NCBI RefSeq assembly: GCF_002305875.1
Contig: NZ_CP022098.1
Span: forward strand, 5,704,001 to 5,768,000
Reading direction: 5' to 3'
DNA from: Cystobacter fuscus
Lineage (GTDB): Bacteria; Myxococcota; Myxococcia; Myxococcales; Myxococcaceae
DNA length: 64,000 nt
The position numbers and the translations under genes were made by a program. The stretch's first letter is position 1. The number at the start of each line of letters is the position of its first letter. Of the stretch, positions 1-8,319 are shown piece after piece. The notes under the pieces were generated by a model that was not told the origin of the DNA, made no database searches, and saw nothing but the letters and a program-made list of their open reading frames with translations.

Positions 1-2210
1 ACTCCCTGCTCGAGCCCCTGCGGCAGCTCCTCCAGGGCATCTCCCTCACCCGCGAGTGCTCGGCGCCCTCTCGCGACAGGGTGCTCTCCTTCGGAGAGCT
101 GGTCTCCGCCACGCTCCTCGCGGAGCTGCTCACGGCCTCGGGCACCGAGGCCACCTTCCGCGACGCGCGGCAGTTGCTGGTGACGGATGACCGCTTCGGC
201 GCGGCGCGGGTGGATGTGGCGCTCACGCGCGAGCGGCTCCAGGCGGCCGTGGCGGGCTGGAGGAGTTCCGTGCCCGTCCTCCCCGGCTTCATCGCCGCGA
301 CGCCGGACGGGCGCACCACCACGCTGGGGCGCAATGGCTCCGACTACACCGCGGCGCTGGTGGCCCAGGGCATCGACGCGACCGAAGTCACGGTGTGGAC
401 GGACGTGCTGGGTCTGCACACCGCCGACCCGGACCTCGTGAGTGACGCCTACCCCGTCGCGCACCTCACCCACGGCGAGGGGCTGGAGCTGGCCGCCGTG
501 GGCGTGCGCATGCTGCACCCGCGCACGATGATTCCGCTCATCGAGGCGGGCATCTCCCTGCGCATCCGCAACACGATGCACCCGGACCACCCGGGCACGC
601 TCATCGACGCCATCGGCTCGCGCGACGGCCAGCGGCCCACGTGCATCGCCACCCGGGAGGAGCTCGCGCTGCTCGGCATCGAGGTGCGCAAGCTGTCGGA
701 CCAGTTCCAGCTCGGCGAGCGCGTGCTGGCCGCGCTGCGCGAGGCGAGCGTCACGGTGTGGCTGTCCACGCAGTCGGCCAATGGCCAGTCCATCGCCGTC
801 GTCGTCCCCCGGCCGGACCTGCTCCGCGCCCGGGGTGCCCTGGAGAGCGAGCTGGCCCAGGAGCTGGCCCGGCACGAGGTGGAGCCCCTCGCCCTGCGCG
901 AGCCGGTGACGCTGCTGACGCTGGTGGCCGAGGCCATGGGGCAGGGCGCCAACGTGGCGGGGCGCTTCTTCGGCGCGCTGGGCGCGGTGGGCGTCAACGT
1001 GCGTGCGAGCGCCCAGGGTGCCAGCTCGCGCTCCATCTCCTGTGTCGTGGACGCGGCGGACACCACCATCGCCGTGCGCACCACGCACGCGGCCTTCAAC
1101 CTGGCGCACCAGCAGGTGAGTCTCTTCCTCCTCGGCCGGGGCACCGTGGGCGGCCAGCTCCTGGCACAGGTGCGCGCGCAGCAGGCGCTGCTCCAGGACA
1201 AGCACGGCATCGCCCTGCGAGTCGTGGGTCTCGCCGATAGCCGGCGCGCCCTGTTCGACGCGGCGGGCCTGCCGCTGGAGGGACTGGAGGAGCGGTTGGC
1301 GCGCGAGGAGCCGGTGGGCCCGAAGACGCGCACGCTGGTGCCGCTGCTGGACGAGCTGCGTCGGCTGCCCGTGCCCATCCTCGTGGACTGTACCGCCGCG
1401 GGCGGCATCGAGGCGCTCTACACGGAGGCCTTTCGCCGGGGCATCCACGTGGTGGGGGCCAACAAGAAGCCGCTGGCGCTGCCGTGGGAGGAGCGGGAGA
1501 CGCTGCTCGCCGAGGCCCGGCGCCACCATGTGGCCTACCACTACGAGACGACGGTGGCGTCCAGCCTGCCCGTCATCGACACGCTGGCCAACCTCGTGCG
1601 CACGGGCGACACCGTGCGCCTCATCACCGCGTCGCTGTCCGGCAGCGTGGGCTTCATCTGCAACGAGCTGACGGCGGGCGTCCCCCTGTCCGTGGCCGTG
1701 CGCACCGCGAGGGAGCGCGGCTTCACCGAGCCGGACCCGCGCGAGGACCTGAGCGGCACGGACGTGGCGCGCAAGGCGCTCATCCTCGCCCGCGAACTGG
1801 GGTTGCCCCTCTCCCTGTCCGACGTGGCGCTGGAGCCCTTCGTCCCCGAGGACCCGCGGCCCGGCGCTTCCGTGGACGCGTTCCTCCACGGGCTCAAGGC
1901 CCTGGACGCGGCCTTCGCGGACCGTGTCGCGCGCTGCCGGAGTGCTGGCACGGTGCTGCGCTACCTGGCGCGCATCGATCCGTCGAAGGTGGGCACCGGC
2001 TCGCCCGTCATCCGCGTGGGCCCCGCCCCCGTGGAGGCCGGCCAGCCCGGGGCGGACCTGCGCGGCTCCGAGTCCTTCGTGTCCTTCACCACCACGCGCC
2101 ACAGCGACTTCCCGCTCGTCGTGCGCGGCGCGGGCGCGGGCGGCGCGGTGACGGCCTCGGGCGTGCTGGCCGACATCCTCCGCATCTCCCAGGCGCTGCG
2201 CGGCCGCTGA
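1..2210 (+). CDS. Bifunctional aspartate kinase / homoserine dehydrogenase, 5' end outside window
   Basis: Catalyses two steps of the aspartate pathway, aspartate phosphorylation and aspartate-semialdehyde reduction to homoserine, feeding Met and Thr synthesis. The open frame runs from base 3 with no upstream stop; the bases before the first internal GTG (81) encode family-like sequence (GISLTRECS, then DRVLSFGE), so roughly the first 80 residues, including the kinase KFGGT-type motif, lie outside the window. Order seen: rest of the kinase domain, a regulatory ACT-like region, then homoserine dehydrogenase with a nucleotide-binding glycine motif (FLLGRGTVGG), GANKKPLA, and the family signature EPDPREDLSGTDVARK. 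The next gene starts 39 bases downstream on the same strand, and both neighbours act on homoserine derivatives, so this is the upstream part of a methionine operon. ThrA-type and MetL-type paralogues cannot be told apart from this sequence. Confidence 0.93.
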   Translation, partial: SLLEPLRQLLQGISLTRECSAPSRDRVLSFGELVSATLLAELLTASGTEATFRDARQLLVTDDRFGAARVDVALTRERLQAAVAGWRSSVPVLPGFIAATPDGRTTTLGRNGSDYTAALVAQGIDATEVTVWTDVLGLHTADPDLVSDAYPVAHLTHGEGLELAAVGVRMLHPRTMIPLIEAGISLRIRNTMHPDHPGTLIDAIGSRDGQRPTCIATREELALLGIEVRKLSDQFQLGERVLAALREASVTVWLSTQSANGQSIAVVVPRPDLLRARGALESELAQELARHEVEPLALREPVTLLTLVAEAMGQGANVAGRFFGALGAVGVNVRASAQGASSRSISCVVDAADTTIAVRTTHAAFNLAHQQVSLFLLGRGTVGGQLLAQVRAQQALLQDKHGIALRVVGLADSRRALFDAAGLPLEGLEERLAREEPVGPKTRTLVPLLDELRRLPVPILVDCTAAGGIEALYTEAFRRGIHVVGANKKPLALPWEERETLLAEARRHHVAYHYETTVASSLPVIDTLANLVRTGDTVRLITASLSGSVGFICNELTAGVPLSVAVRTARERGFTEPDPREDLSGTDVARKALILARELGLPLSLSDVALEPFVPEDPRPGASVDAFLHGLKALDAAFADRVARCRSAGTVLRYLARIDPSKVGTGSPVIRVGPAPVEAGQPGADLRGSESFVSFTTTRHSDFPLVVRGAGAGGAVTASGVLADILRISQALRGR

Positions 2211-2249
2211 CCTCTTCCCCTGTCCTCGCCGAATGAAAGAGCCCCTTCC

Positions 2250-3377
2250 ATGAAACTCGCCACCGCGCTCGTCCACTCGGGCGTGCGCCGGGACCCCACC
2301 ACCGGTGCCGTCGCCGTCCCCATCTACCAGTCCGCCACCTACCAGCATCCCGCGCTCGGCCAGTCCACCGGCTACGACTACTCGCGCACCAAGAACCCCA
2401 CCCGCAGCGCGCTCGAGGACGCGCTGGCTCGGCTGGAAGGCGGCAGCCAGGGTCTCGCCTTCAGCTCCGGCATGGCCGCGCTGCACTGCGCGCTCCAGCT
2501 CTTCGGGCCGGAGGACCACGTCCTGCTCACCGAGGACCTCTACGGCGGGACGTACCGGCTGGTGGATCGCATCCTCCACGTGCCCTTCACCTTCGTGGAC
2601 ACCACGCGTCCGGAGGCGGTGCGGGCCGCGCTGCGTCCCAACACGCGGGCCATCCTCGTGGAGTCTCCCACGAACCCACTGATGAAGACGGCGGACATTC
2701 CGGCCATCGCCCACATCGCGCACGAGGCCGGGGCGCTGCTCATCGTCGACAACACCTTCTTCACGCCGTGGCTGCAGCGGCCGCTGGAGCTGGGCGCGGA
2801 CATCGTGGTGCACAGCGCGACGAAGTACCTCGCCGGGCACAACGACGTGGTGGCGGGCGCGCTGGTGGTGCGCGACGCGACGCTGGGCGAGCGCCTCGCG
2901 TACATCCAGAATGGCATTGGCGCGATCCTGGGGCCGCAGGACGCGTACCTCGTGATTCGCGGGCTGAAGACGCTGGCCCTGCGCATGGAGAAGCACCAGG
3001 CCAACGCGCGCGAGGTGGCCGCGTGGCTGGCCACGCACCCGCTGGTGGAGCGCGTCTTCTACCCGGGCGTGGGGGGCATGCTGTCCTTCAACGTCACCGA
3101 GGCGGCCCTGGTGCCTGGGGTGCTCGCCTCCGTCCAGGTGTGCCTCTTCGCCGAGTCGCTCGGCGGCGTCGAGACGCTCATTACCTATCCAACCACCCAG
3201 ACCCACGCCGACATCCCCGTCGCGCGCCGGGAGCAACTGGGCATCTCCGACCGACTGCTTCGCCTTTCCGTGGGAATCGAGGACTGTCATGACATCATCG
3301 CCGACCTGGCCCAAGCGCTCGAAGGAGCTCGCTGTGCGAACCCGCTTCGCGACGCGCCTGCTGCACACCGGGCATGA
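2250..3377 (+). CDS. PLP-dependent trans-sulfuration enzyme (cystathionine gamma-synthase/lyase family)
   Basis: Cytosolic Cys/Met-metabolism PLP enzyme of 375 residues. It shows the N-terminal PIYQSATYQHP and YDYSRTKNPTR motifs, the cofactor-stacking region SSGMAA, LIVDNTF, and the PLP-lysine motif HSATKYLAGH. Its position after aspartokinase-homoserine dehydrogenase and before a paralogue suggests cystathionine gamma-synthase (MetB) or O-acylhomoserine sulfhydrylase activity; sequence alone does not decide between them. Oddity: YPG is followed almost directly by GGMLSF, whereas classical family members carry about 15 more residues there (the segment with HPxHE and a G-rich turn). The paralogue has the same gap. 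The last 44 bases overlap the next gene, which implies translational coupling. Confidence 0.88.
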   Translation: MKLATALVHSGVRRDPTTGAVAVPIYQSATYQHPALGQSTGYDYSRTKNPTRSALEDALARLEGGSQGLAFSSGMAALHCALQLFGPEDHVLLTEDLYGGTYRLVDRILHVPFTFVDTTRPEAVRAALRPNTRAILVESPTNPLMKTADIPAIAHIAHEAGALLIVDNTFFTPWLQRPLELGADIVVHSATKYLAGHNDVVAGALVVRDATLGERLAYIQNGIGAILGPQDAYLVIRGLKTLALRMEKHQANAREVAAWLATHPLVERVFYPGVGGMLSFNVTEAALVPGVLASVQVCLFAESLGGVETLITYPTTQTHADIPVARREQLGISDRLLRLSVGIEDCHDIIADLAQALEGARCANPLRDAPAAHRA

Positions 3378-4446
3378 GACCGACCCCGCCACCGGCGCGG
3401 CGGCGGTGCCCATCTACCAGGTGTCCATGTTCGACCAGCCGGGGCTGGATCAGCCCGGCGAGTTCGACTACGCGCGCTCGGGCAACCCGACGCGCAAGGC
3501 GCTGGAGGGCGTGCTCGCCGAGCTGGACGAGGCCCACGCCGCCTTCGCCTTCGGCTCCGGCATGGCCGCCATCTCCACGGTGCTGATGTTGTTCAGCGCG
3601 GGGGACCACCTCGTCGTCACCGACGACTGTTATGGCGGCACCTACCGTGTGTTGACACGCGTGTTCAGCCGCTTCGGGCTCAAGGCCACCTTCGTGGACA
3701 CGAGCGACCCGGACGCGGTGCGCGCCGCCATCCGTCCCAATACCAAGGCACTGCTGGTGGAGAGCGTCAGCAACCCGTTCCTCAAGCGCACGGACATCCT
3801 CGCGATGTCCATCCTCGCGCGCACCTGTGGCGCGCTGCTCATCGTCGACAACACGTTCCTGTCGCCGTACGTCTCGCGGCCGATCACCGAGGGCGCGGAC
3901 ATCGTGGTGCACTCGGCCACGAAGTACCTTGGCGGGCACAGCGACATCGTCGCGGGGACGGTGGCGGTGAAGACCGCGGAGCTGGCGCGGGAGGTGTATT
4001 TCCTCCAGAACGCGGTGGGCGCGGTGCTGGGCCCGCAGGACTGCTTCCTGCTCCAGCGGGGCATCAAGACGCTGGGCGTGCGCATGGAGCGGCAGGTGAG
4101 GACGGCGGCGGGGCTGGCCCGCTGGCTGGCGGACAGGACCGAGGTGAAGGAGGTGTTCTACCCGGGAGCGGGCGCGGTGGTGTCCTTCCGGCTCGCGCGC
4201 GACGAGTGGGCGGCGCCCTTCGTGGAGGCGCTCCAGTTGCCCCTGCTCGGTGTGTCGCTGGGCGCGGTGGAGAGCATCGTCACCGTGCCGGCCCGTCACT
4301 CGCATGCGTCCGTCCCCGCGCCCGAGCGGCAGCGGCGCGGCATCACCGATGGGCTCATCCGCTACTCGGTGGGGCTGGAGGAGCTGGAGGACCTGCAGGA
4401 GGACCTCGCGCTCGCCTTGGGACAAGCGGTGCGCGTGGCGGCGTGA
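3334..4446 (+). CDS. PLP-dependent trans-sulfuration enzyme, second tandem copy (cystathionine lyase-like)
   Basis: Second Cys/Met PLP enzyme, with PIYQVSMFDQP, DYARSGNPTRKALE, GSGMAA, LIVDNTFLSPY and the PLP-lysine motif HSATKYLGGH. I place the start at GTG 3334, because AAGGAG lies 6 bases upstream and the protein then begins VRTRFATRLLHTG, which aligns with the start of the upstream paralogue; an in-frame ATG at 3289 would add 15 unconserved residues. The gene overlaps its neighbour by 44 bases. With that paralogue it probably performs the pair of trans-sulfuration steps (gamma-synthase plus beta- or gamma-lyase), but which enzyme does which is inference. It shares the missing segment after YPG (YPGAGAVVSF). 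Confidence 0.87.
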   Translation: MRTRFATRLLHTGHETDPATGAAAVPIYQVSMFDQPGLDQPGEFDYARSGNPTRKALEGVLAELDEAHAAFAFGSGMAAISTVLMLFSAGDHLVVTDDCYGGTYRVLTRVFSRFGLKATFVDTSDPDAVRAAIRPNTKALLVESVSNPFLKRTDILAMSILARTCGALLIVDNTFLSPYVSRPITEGADIVVHSATKYLGGHSDIVAGTVAVKTAELAREVYFLQNAVGAVLGPQDCFLLQRGIKTLGVRMERQVRTAAGLARWLADRTEVKEVFYPGAGAVVSFRLARDEWAAPFVEALQLPLLGVSLGAVESIVTVPARHSHASVPAPERQRRGITDGLIRYSVGLEELEDLQEDLALALGQAVRVAA

Positions 4447-4456
4447 GTGTTCCCCC

Positions 4457-4500
4457 AGGCCCTCGGTCCACGGGGGCAGGGGAGGGCCTTCTGGCGTTTT
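4457..4500 (+). terminator. Probable terminator of the methionine operon
   Basis: Eleven bases after the stop codon, AGGCCCTC (4457-4464) pairs perfectly with GAGGGCCT (4482-4489) across a 17-base loop, followed by TTTT at 4497-4500. It lies between two convergent genes, so it may act for both. Confidence 0.5.
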
Positions 4501-4525
4501 CACTCACCTCGAGACGAGTCCTTCG

Positions 4526-4858
4526 TCACCTTCCCGGCGAGAATCCGTACTCCCGCTCCACCAGGCTGATGCGGGTCCGGTACGCGCGGTACCACCGTTC
4601 ACGGCCAAGCCGCTGGGCCGTGCGGTGCTCAGCCACGGCCTTCCACGCGCGCACCGACTCCATGTCCCGCCAGTACGAGACGGTGATGCCCAGCCCATCG
4701 GTGCCACGGGCGCTCTCCATGCCCAGGAAGCCTGGCTGCGCGGCGGCCATGGAGACCATCTCCTCGGAAGTCACCGCGTAGCCCTCGTCGACCGGAGTGC
4801 GCACGGAGGTGAAGATGACCGCCACGTAGGGCGGCTCAGGTGTGTTGGCAATGCTCAT
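4526..4858 (-). CDS. Antibiotic-biosynthesis-monooxygenase (ABM) domain protein
   Basis: Small cytosolic ferredoxin-fold protein of 110 residues. The sequence PYVAVIFTSVRTP, MVSMAAAQPGFLGMESAR, GITVSYWRDMESVRAWK and the H-x-xAQ/W-Y ending match the ABM/YdhR-like family, often heme- or quinone-linked monooxygenases or simple stress proteins. I start at ATG 4858 (MSIANTPEPPY); a longer frame to 4993 would read antisense into relic toxin-locus DNA and is not family-like. Convergent with the methionine operon. Substrate unknown. Confidence 0.75.
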   Translation of the reverse strand: MSIANTPEPPYVAVIFTSVRTPVDEGYAVTSEEMVSMAAAQPGFLGMESARGTDGLGITVSYWRDMESVRAWKAVAEHRTAQRLGRERWYRAYRTRISLVEREYGFSPGR

Positions 4859-4906
4859 GGCCCTGGACACTGGCACATAGACGACTCGGAGGGGATGTGG
4901 CGCCGA

Positions 4907-5180
4907 GAGGAGCGCGGACTGTTCCGGTTGATGGTCCACCCGTCTGCGATGCGGAAGGCGTGAGCCGAGGTCCGGGGCACTTCGAACATCCACCTCTCAC
5001 CAGCCAGCGGAGGGTCCTTTGGACAACGCCCCAGAAAGCCGTGAACGCATGCGCCTGATGCGAGTGTGGGTGTGGACGTGCGTGACTGGGGGGCGTCCAT
5101 GCGAGAGGACGGTGCTGACGGTGGGCACGGCCGGTGCTGGAGCGACGAAGGCGAGCCGTCCTGGTTGCGGCATCTGCTAG
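4907..5180 (+). pseudogene. Collapsed relic of an immunity gene 3' end plus lipoprotein-toxin gene
   Basis: Bases 4907-5084 align without gaps to 11607-11784 with four mismatches in 178 positions. In the intact locus that stretch is the end of the Imm52-like gene (…VHPSAMRKA, stop), the spacer and the start of a lipoprotein. Here the lipoprotein start at ATG 5049 reads MRLMRVWVWTCV and then, in the same frame, runs into TVLTVGTAGAGATKA, which matches the toxin interior at 10270-10317, before a TAG at 5178-5180. So this is a toxin-immunity unit reduced by an in-frame deletion to a 43-codon remnant. Its 3' part overlaps the 5' region of the following DUF2381 gene. Confidence 0.75.
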
Positions 5181-6088
5181 GTTCGCGACTTCGGAGGTGC
5201 CCAGCCCTGACCCGACTTTTCCCGTGGTTGTCGCTCACGCTTCTTCTGACTGGAGCCACAGCAGCAGCTCAGCCCCATCCCCCCGCCCGCGAGCGCCAGG
5301 AGCGGCGTGTGACCCTCTCCGGCAACCCGGAGGAGGCCGGGCCGGAGGTGAGTGTGGCCGCCGGTACCGCCACCTACATCCGCTTCGACGCTCCCATCGA
5401 CAAGGCCTCGGTGGAGGTGGAGGGTCGGTCGATGCGCTTCCGCTGGGTGGATGTCGGGGAGCGTCTGGTCGCCGTGGAGCCCTCCGTCGACCTGGGCGTC
5501 GAGGAGAAGCTGGTGGTGCGGGTGCGCTACAAGGACGGAGCCTCCCCGGTGGGTGTCACGCTCGTGCTCGCCTCCCACCCCACGCGGGTGGACAAGGAGG
5601 TAGAGGTGGTGCGCCGCCCTCGCACCGTCGAATCGTTGGAGGCGGCGCTGGCGGAGAAAGAGGCGGAGCTCGCGACACTTCGGGCCTCGAGCGGGCTGGC
5701 CGGGCTCGTGTTTTCCGGGCGGCTGGGCCCGGACGGGGTACAGGCCCGACGCATCATGAGAGCACCCGAGGGCGCGTGGGGTGGGCTGAAGGTGGCGGGC
5801 GGAGAGGGGTATCGCGCCAGTTCCTGGGCGCTCGCCGTCGTCCGTGTGCGCAACCTTCCGGGGCAAAGCCCCTGGAGGCCAGGCGTGGCGCGGCTCATCC
5901 GTGCGGACGGCACCGCCCTGAAGGTCCTCTCCGTGGACATGAACAAGGCACAGCTCGCGCCGGGTGAAGAGGGCATCGTCACGGTGGAGCCAGAGGCCCC
6001 CTCCTGGAAGATGGGCGATGTCTTCCGCCTCGAGCTGCTGGACGAGAGCGGCGTCCGGCCCCTCCCCACCCTCGACGTGGCTCTCTAG
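5165..6088 (+). CDS. DUF2381 family protein (myxobacterial paralogous family), exported
   Basis: The frame carries an N-terminal hydrophobic export signal (LFPWLSLTLLLTGATAAAQ) followed by RERQERRVTLSG, an Ig-like beta-rich middle with EVSVAAGTATYIRFD, a short coiled segment (VESLEAALAEKEAELATLRA), and a C-terminal beta domain ending in LELLDESG. This is the layout of DUF2381 proteins, known almost only from myxobacteria and usually next to a Ser/Thr kinase, as here (16 bases to the kinase start). The start is uncertain: GTG 5066 and ATG 5099 are in frame but lie within relic toxin DNA, and no strong site exists nearer the signal sequence; TTG 5165 is my compromise. Function unknown; a periplasmic partner of the kinase is inference. 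Confidence 0.8.
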   Translation: MRHLLGSRLRRCPALTRLFPWLSLTLLLTGATAAAQPHPPARERQERRVTLSGNPEEAGPEVSVAAGTATYIRFDAPIDKASVEVEGRSMRFRWVDVGERLVAVEPSVDLGVEEKLVVRVRYKDGASPVGVTLVLASHPTRVDKEVEVVRRPRTVESLEAALAEKEAELATLRASSGLAGLVFSGRLGPDGVQARRIMRAPEGAWGGLKVAGGEGYRASSWALAVVRVRNLPGQSPWRPGVARLIRADGTALKVLSVDMNKAQLAPGEEGIVTVEPEAPSWKMGDVFRLELLDESGVRPLPTLDVAL

Positions 6089-6104
6089 AAAGGAGGCAGG
6101 CCCC

Positions 6105-7904
6105 ATGACAATGGAATCCCTGCACCCGGACCACCTCCAACCCGGCCATGTGGTGGGCCCCTGGCTGATCGTCCAGGTGCTGGGCCGTGGAGGCTCCTCC
6201 CGCGTCTTCAAGGTGGAGCGCGACGGCCGCCCGTACTCCATGAAGATGGCGCTGCGCCCCATCACCCAATTCAAGGAGGGCTTCTCCGAGGAGAAGTACG
6301 TCGAGGAGAAGAGCGCCTACCGGCAGCTGGCGCGCGAGGCGGCAGCGCTCTTCACCTACTCGTCGCACCCCAACCTGCTGCGCGTGTACGGGGTGGACTT
6401 CTGGCCCAATCCCGCCCAGGGCTATCCCTTCCTCATCACCGACTACGTGGAGGGGGACACGTGGCACGAGTGGCGCTGGCGCACGCCTCCGCACGCCATG
6501 GGGCTGGTGGACACCTTCAGCGACGTGGTGCGCACCGTGGGCGTACTCCACGCGCGCGGCGTCTACCACCGGGACTTGAAGGCGGAGAACATCCTCATCC
6601 GCCGTGCGGACGGCCGCCCCTTCCTCATCGACTTCGGCACCGCGCGGCTGCCGGGAGCGCTCACGAAGACGCTGGGCCTGCCCGAGGGCGCCCTGCACCT
6701 GGTTCCGCCCGAGCTCCTGGCCTACACCCGCACCGAGGCGTGGAAGCGAGGCGAAGCCTTCCAAGGGGGCGTGGCCGCGGATTTGTACGCCCTGGGGGTG
6801 TTGCTCTACCAGGGCCTCACGGACTTGCACCCCTTCAATCCGGAGTTGCCGGACGAGGAGCTGGTGGCCGCCATCGCCACCCGTCCTCCAAAGGCCCCGC
6901 ACCTGCTCAATCCCCTGGCGCCGCGCTCCCTGAGCGACATCGCCATGAAGCTGCTGGAGAAACGGCCCGAGGACCGGTACCCGGACACCCAGGCGCTGCT
7001 CGAGGCGCTGGAGAAAGCCGCCGAGAAGGAGAGGCAGTCCCCCGCCTGGAGGCGGCCGCTCTTCGCTGTCGAGGGCAGTCCAGCCGCGGAGCCAATGCTC
7101 CAGGAGGTAGCGGAACAGCCCGCCCAGCCGCCGGAGACGGCGTCCGCGGAGCCAGAGGAGGCTCAGCCGCCTGAGAAGGAAGCGTCCCAGGCGGCTCCTC
7201 AGGAGCCCCCCGCTGCACCTGCCCGCCCGAGGCGCACAACGTGGCCCAGGGTCCTACTCGCGGGTCTGATCGTGCTCGGCCTTGCCTTGTGGCTGGTGCG
7301 CTCCACACTCGCGCCCCCACCCGAGGCGCTGCTGCCTGGGTCTGGCCCCGAGAAAGGAAGCCCACCTGTGCCCACTCCTTCGCGCTCTGCCCCTTCGAGT
7401 TTCCTCGCCGCCTGGCTGTGTGCTGTCGTCGGCGCGGGCTGCCCCGCCGCCCAGGTGAAGCCCCCGGAGCCCGCTGACTGCCCCAGGGAGGCAACCGAGG
7501 CCATGTTCAAGGAGTTGAAGATTCTGACGGGCAGCTTCCTTACGGCTGTCGTGGATGTGAACCAGCCGAGCGGCCTGGGCGTGCCGGGGGTCTACCAGGA
7601 TGGACCCGTCGTCAGCCAAATCGTGGAGGGCGATGGCAATATGCCCGCGGGGACGCTGCTCCACGGCCGTCTCTGGACAGGCCCCGGTATCTACGACACG
7701 TATTCCGAGATGGATGTGCAAAAGAAGCGCCCGGCTGTCATGGGCCGCTACACCCTGGCCGTGCTCCCTGATGGTCGACAGTACCCCGTGTGCATCATCC
7801 TGGGCGACCATGTCGGGCGCGTGCCCAAGCTTGAAGGCTCCAAGGAAGGGGCCGCCGTGCTGAGTCGGGAGCTGCCGGTGAGTGCTGTCTGGAGTTGGCC
7901 GTGA
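6105..7904 (+). CDS. Transmembrane Ser/Thr protein kinase with C-terminal extracytoplasmic domain
   Basis: Hanks-type kinase of 599 residues. AAGGAGG sits 8 bases before ATG 6105. Visible elements: glycine loop GRGGSSRVFKVERD (27-40), ATP lysine in YSMKMAL (K47), catalytic HRDLKAEN (H155, D157), DFG (D176), PPEL and DLYALGVLLYQGL. A Pro/Glu/Ala-rich linker leads to a membrane segment (about 383-400, VLLAGLIVLGLALWL). A further hydrophobic stretch (about 432-449, ending in Gly-Cys) precedes a 150-residue beta-rich C-terminal domain with two later cysteines. The kinase faces the cytosol and the tail the envelope, so it is probably a sensor. It follows the DUF2381 gene closely and is probably co-transcribed with it. 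Confidence 0.93.
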   Translation: MTMESLHPDHLQPGHVVGPWLIVQVLGRGGSSRVFKVERDGRPYSMKMALRPITQFKEGFSEEKYVEEKSAYRQLAREAAALFTYSSHPNLLRVYGVDFWPNPAQGYPFLITDYVEGDTWHEWRWRTPPHAMGLVDTFSDVVRTVGVLHARGVYHRDLKAENILIRRADGRPFLIDFGTARLPGALTKTLGLPEGALHLVPPELLAYTRTEAWKRGEAFQGGVAADLYALGVLLYQGLTDLHPFNPELPDEELVAAIATRPPKAPHLLNPLAPRSLSDIAMKLLEKRPEDRYPDTQALLEALEKAAEKERQSPAWRRPLFAVEGSPAAEPMLQEVAEQPAQPPETASAEPEEAQPPEKEASQAAPQEPPAAPARPRRTTWPRVLLAGLIVLGLALWLVRSTLAPPPEALLPGSGPEKGSPPVPTPSRSAPSSFLAAWLCAVVGAGCPAAQVKPPEPADCPREATEAMFKELKILTGSFLTAVVDVNQPSGLGVPGVYQDGPVVSQIVEGDGNMPAGTLLHGRLWTGPGIYDTYSEMDVQKKRPAVMGRYTLAVLPDGRQYPVCIILGDHVGRVPKLEGSKEGAAVLSRELPVSAVWSWP

Positions 7905-7915
7905 GGGGCCCATGG

Positions 7916-7946
7916 GCGCCGCCTGCGTTGTGCGCTGAGGCGGCGC
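7916..7946. terminator. Hairpin between convergent genes
   Basis: GCGCCGCCT (7916-7924) and AGGCGGCGC (7938-7946) form a perfect 9-bp stem with a 13-base loop. It lies between the kinase stop and the convergent 90-residue gene. No long T-run follows. Confidence 0.5.
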
Positions 7947-7970
7947 TCTGATTTGACGCTCCCAGACCGC

Positions 7971-8243
7971 TCATTTGTTCTGGCGGTGGAGTTCCGCGAT
8001 CTGCTCATCCGTCGGCGGACCGTCCAGCAGGAAGATTTCCCTCCTCGCCAGAGGGAGTTCCAACTCAATTGCCGTGCGAACCTGTGCTGCCAGAAAAGGG
8101 TCGTCGGGAAACCGAGCCGCAGCCTCGGCCACGAGTTCCGGGGATTGAGCGAGCGCCTCGAGTTTTTCTACGTCGTGTCCTGCCTCGGTCCGAATCGCCT
8201 TGATCTTCGCACAGAACCACAGCGCGCTTTCCTCCGTCTTCAT
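7971..8243 (-). CDS. Hypothetical 90-residue protein
   Basis: Not recognised. Reads MKTEESALWFCAKIKAIRTE, then a helical, acidic, Ala/Leu-rich body (EALAQSPELVAEAAARFP) and a polar tail (DEQIAELHRQNK). GGAAGG lies just upstream of the ATG on the minus strand. It diverges from the next gene across a 76-base spacer. Codon use is less GC-rich at third positions than that of neighbours such as the kinase, as in the adjacent gene, so both may have been acquired together. Confidence reflects the ribosome site, a clean frame and lack of an opposing gene. Confidence 0.6.
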   Translation of the reverse strand: MKTEESALWFCAKIKAIRTEAGHDVEKLEALAQSPELVAEAAARFPDDPFLAAQVRTAIELELPLARREIFLLDGPPTDEQIAELHRQNK

Positions 8244-8319
8244 TTCACACCTTCCGATCCTTCGTCATGCTCGCATTCTACGATACCGCATCCGAACTCC
8301 GCTCCCTGGCGGTGATGCC

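Noticed and set aside
3295-4503. 402-codon minus-strand frame
   Set aside because: Antisense to the PLP enzyme; His/Arg-rich shadow.
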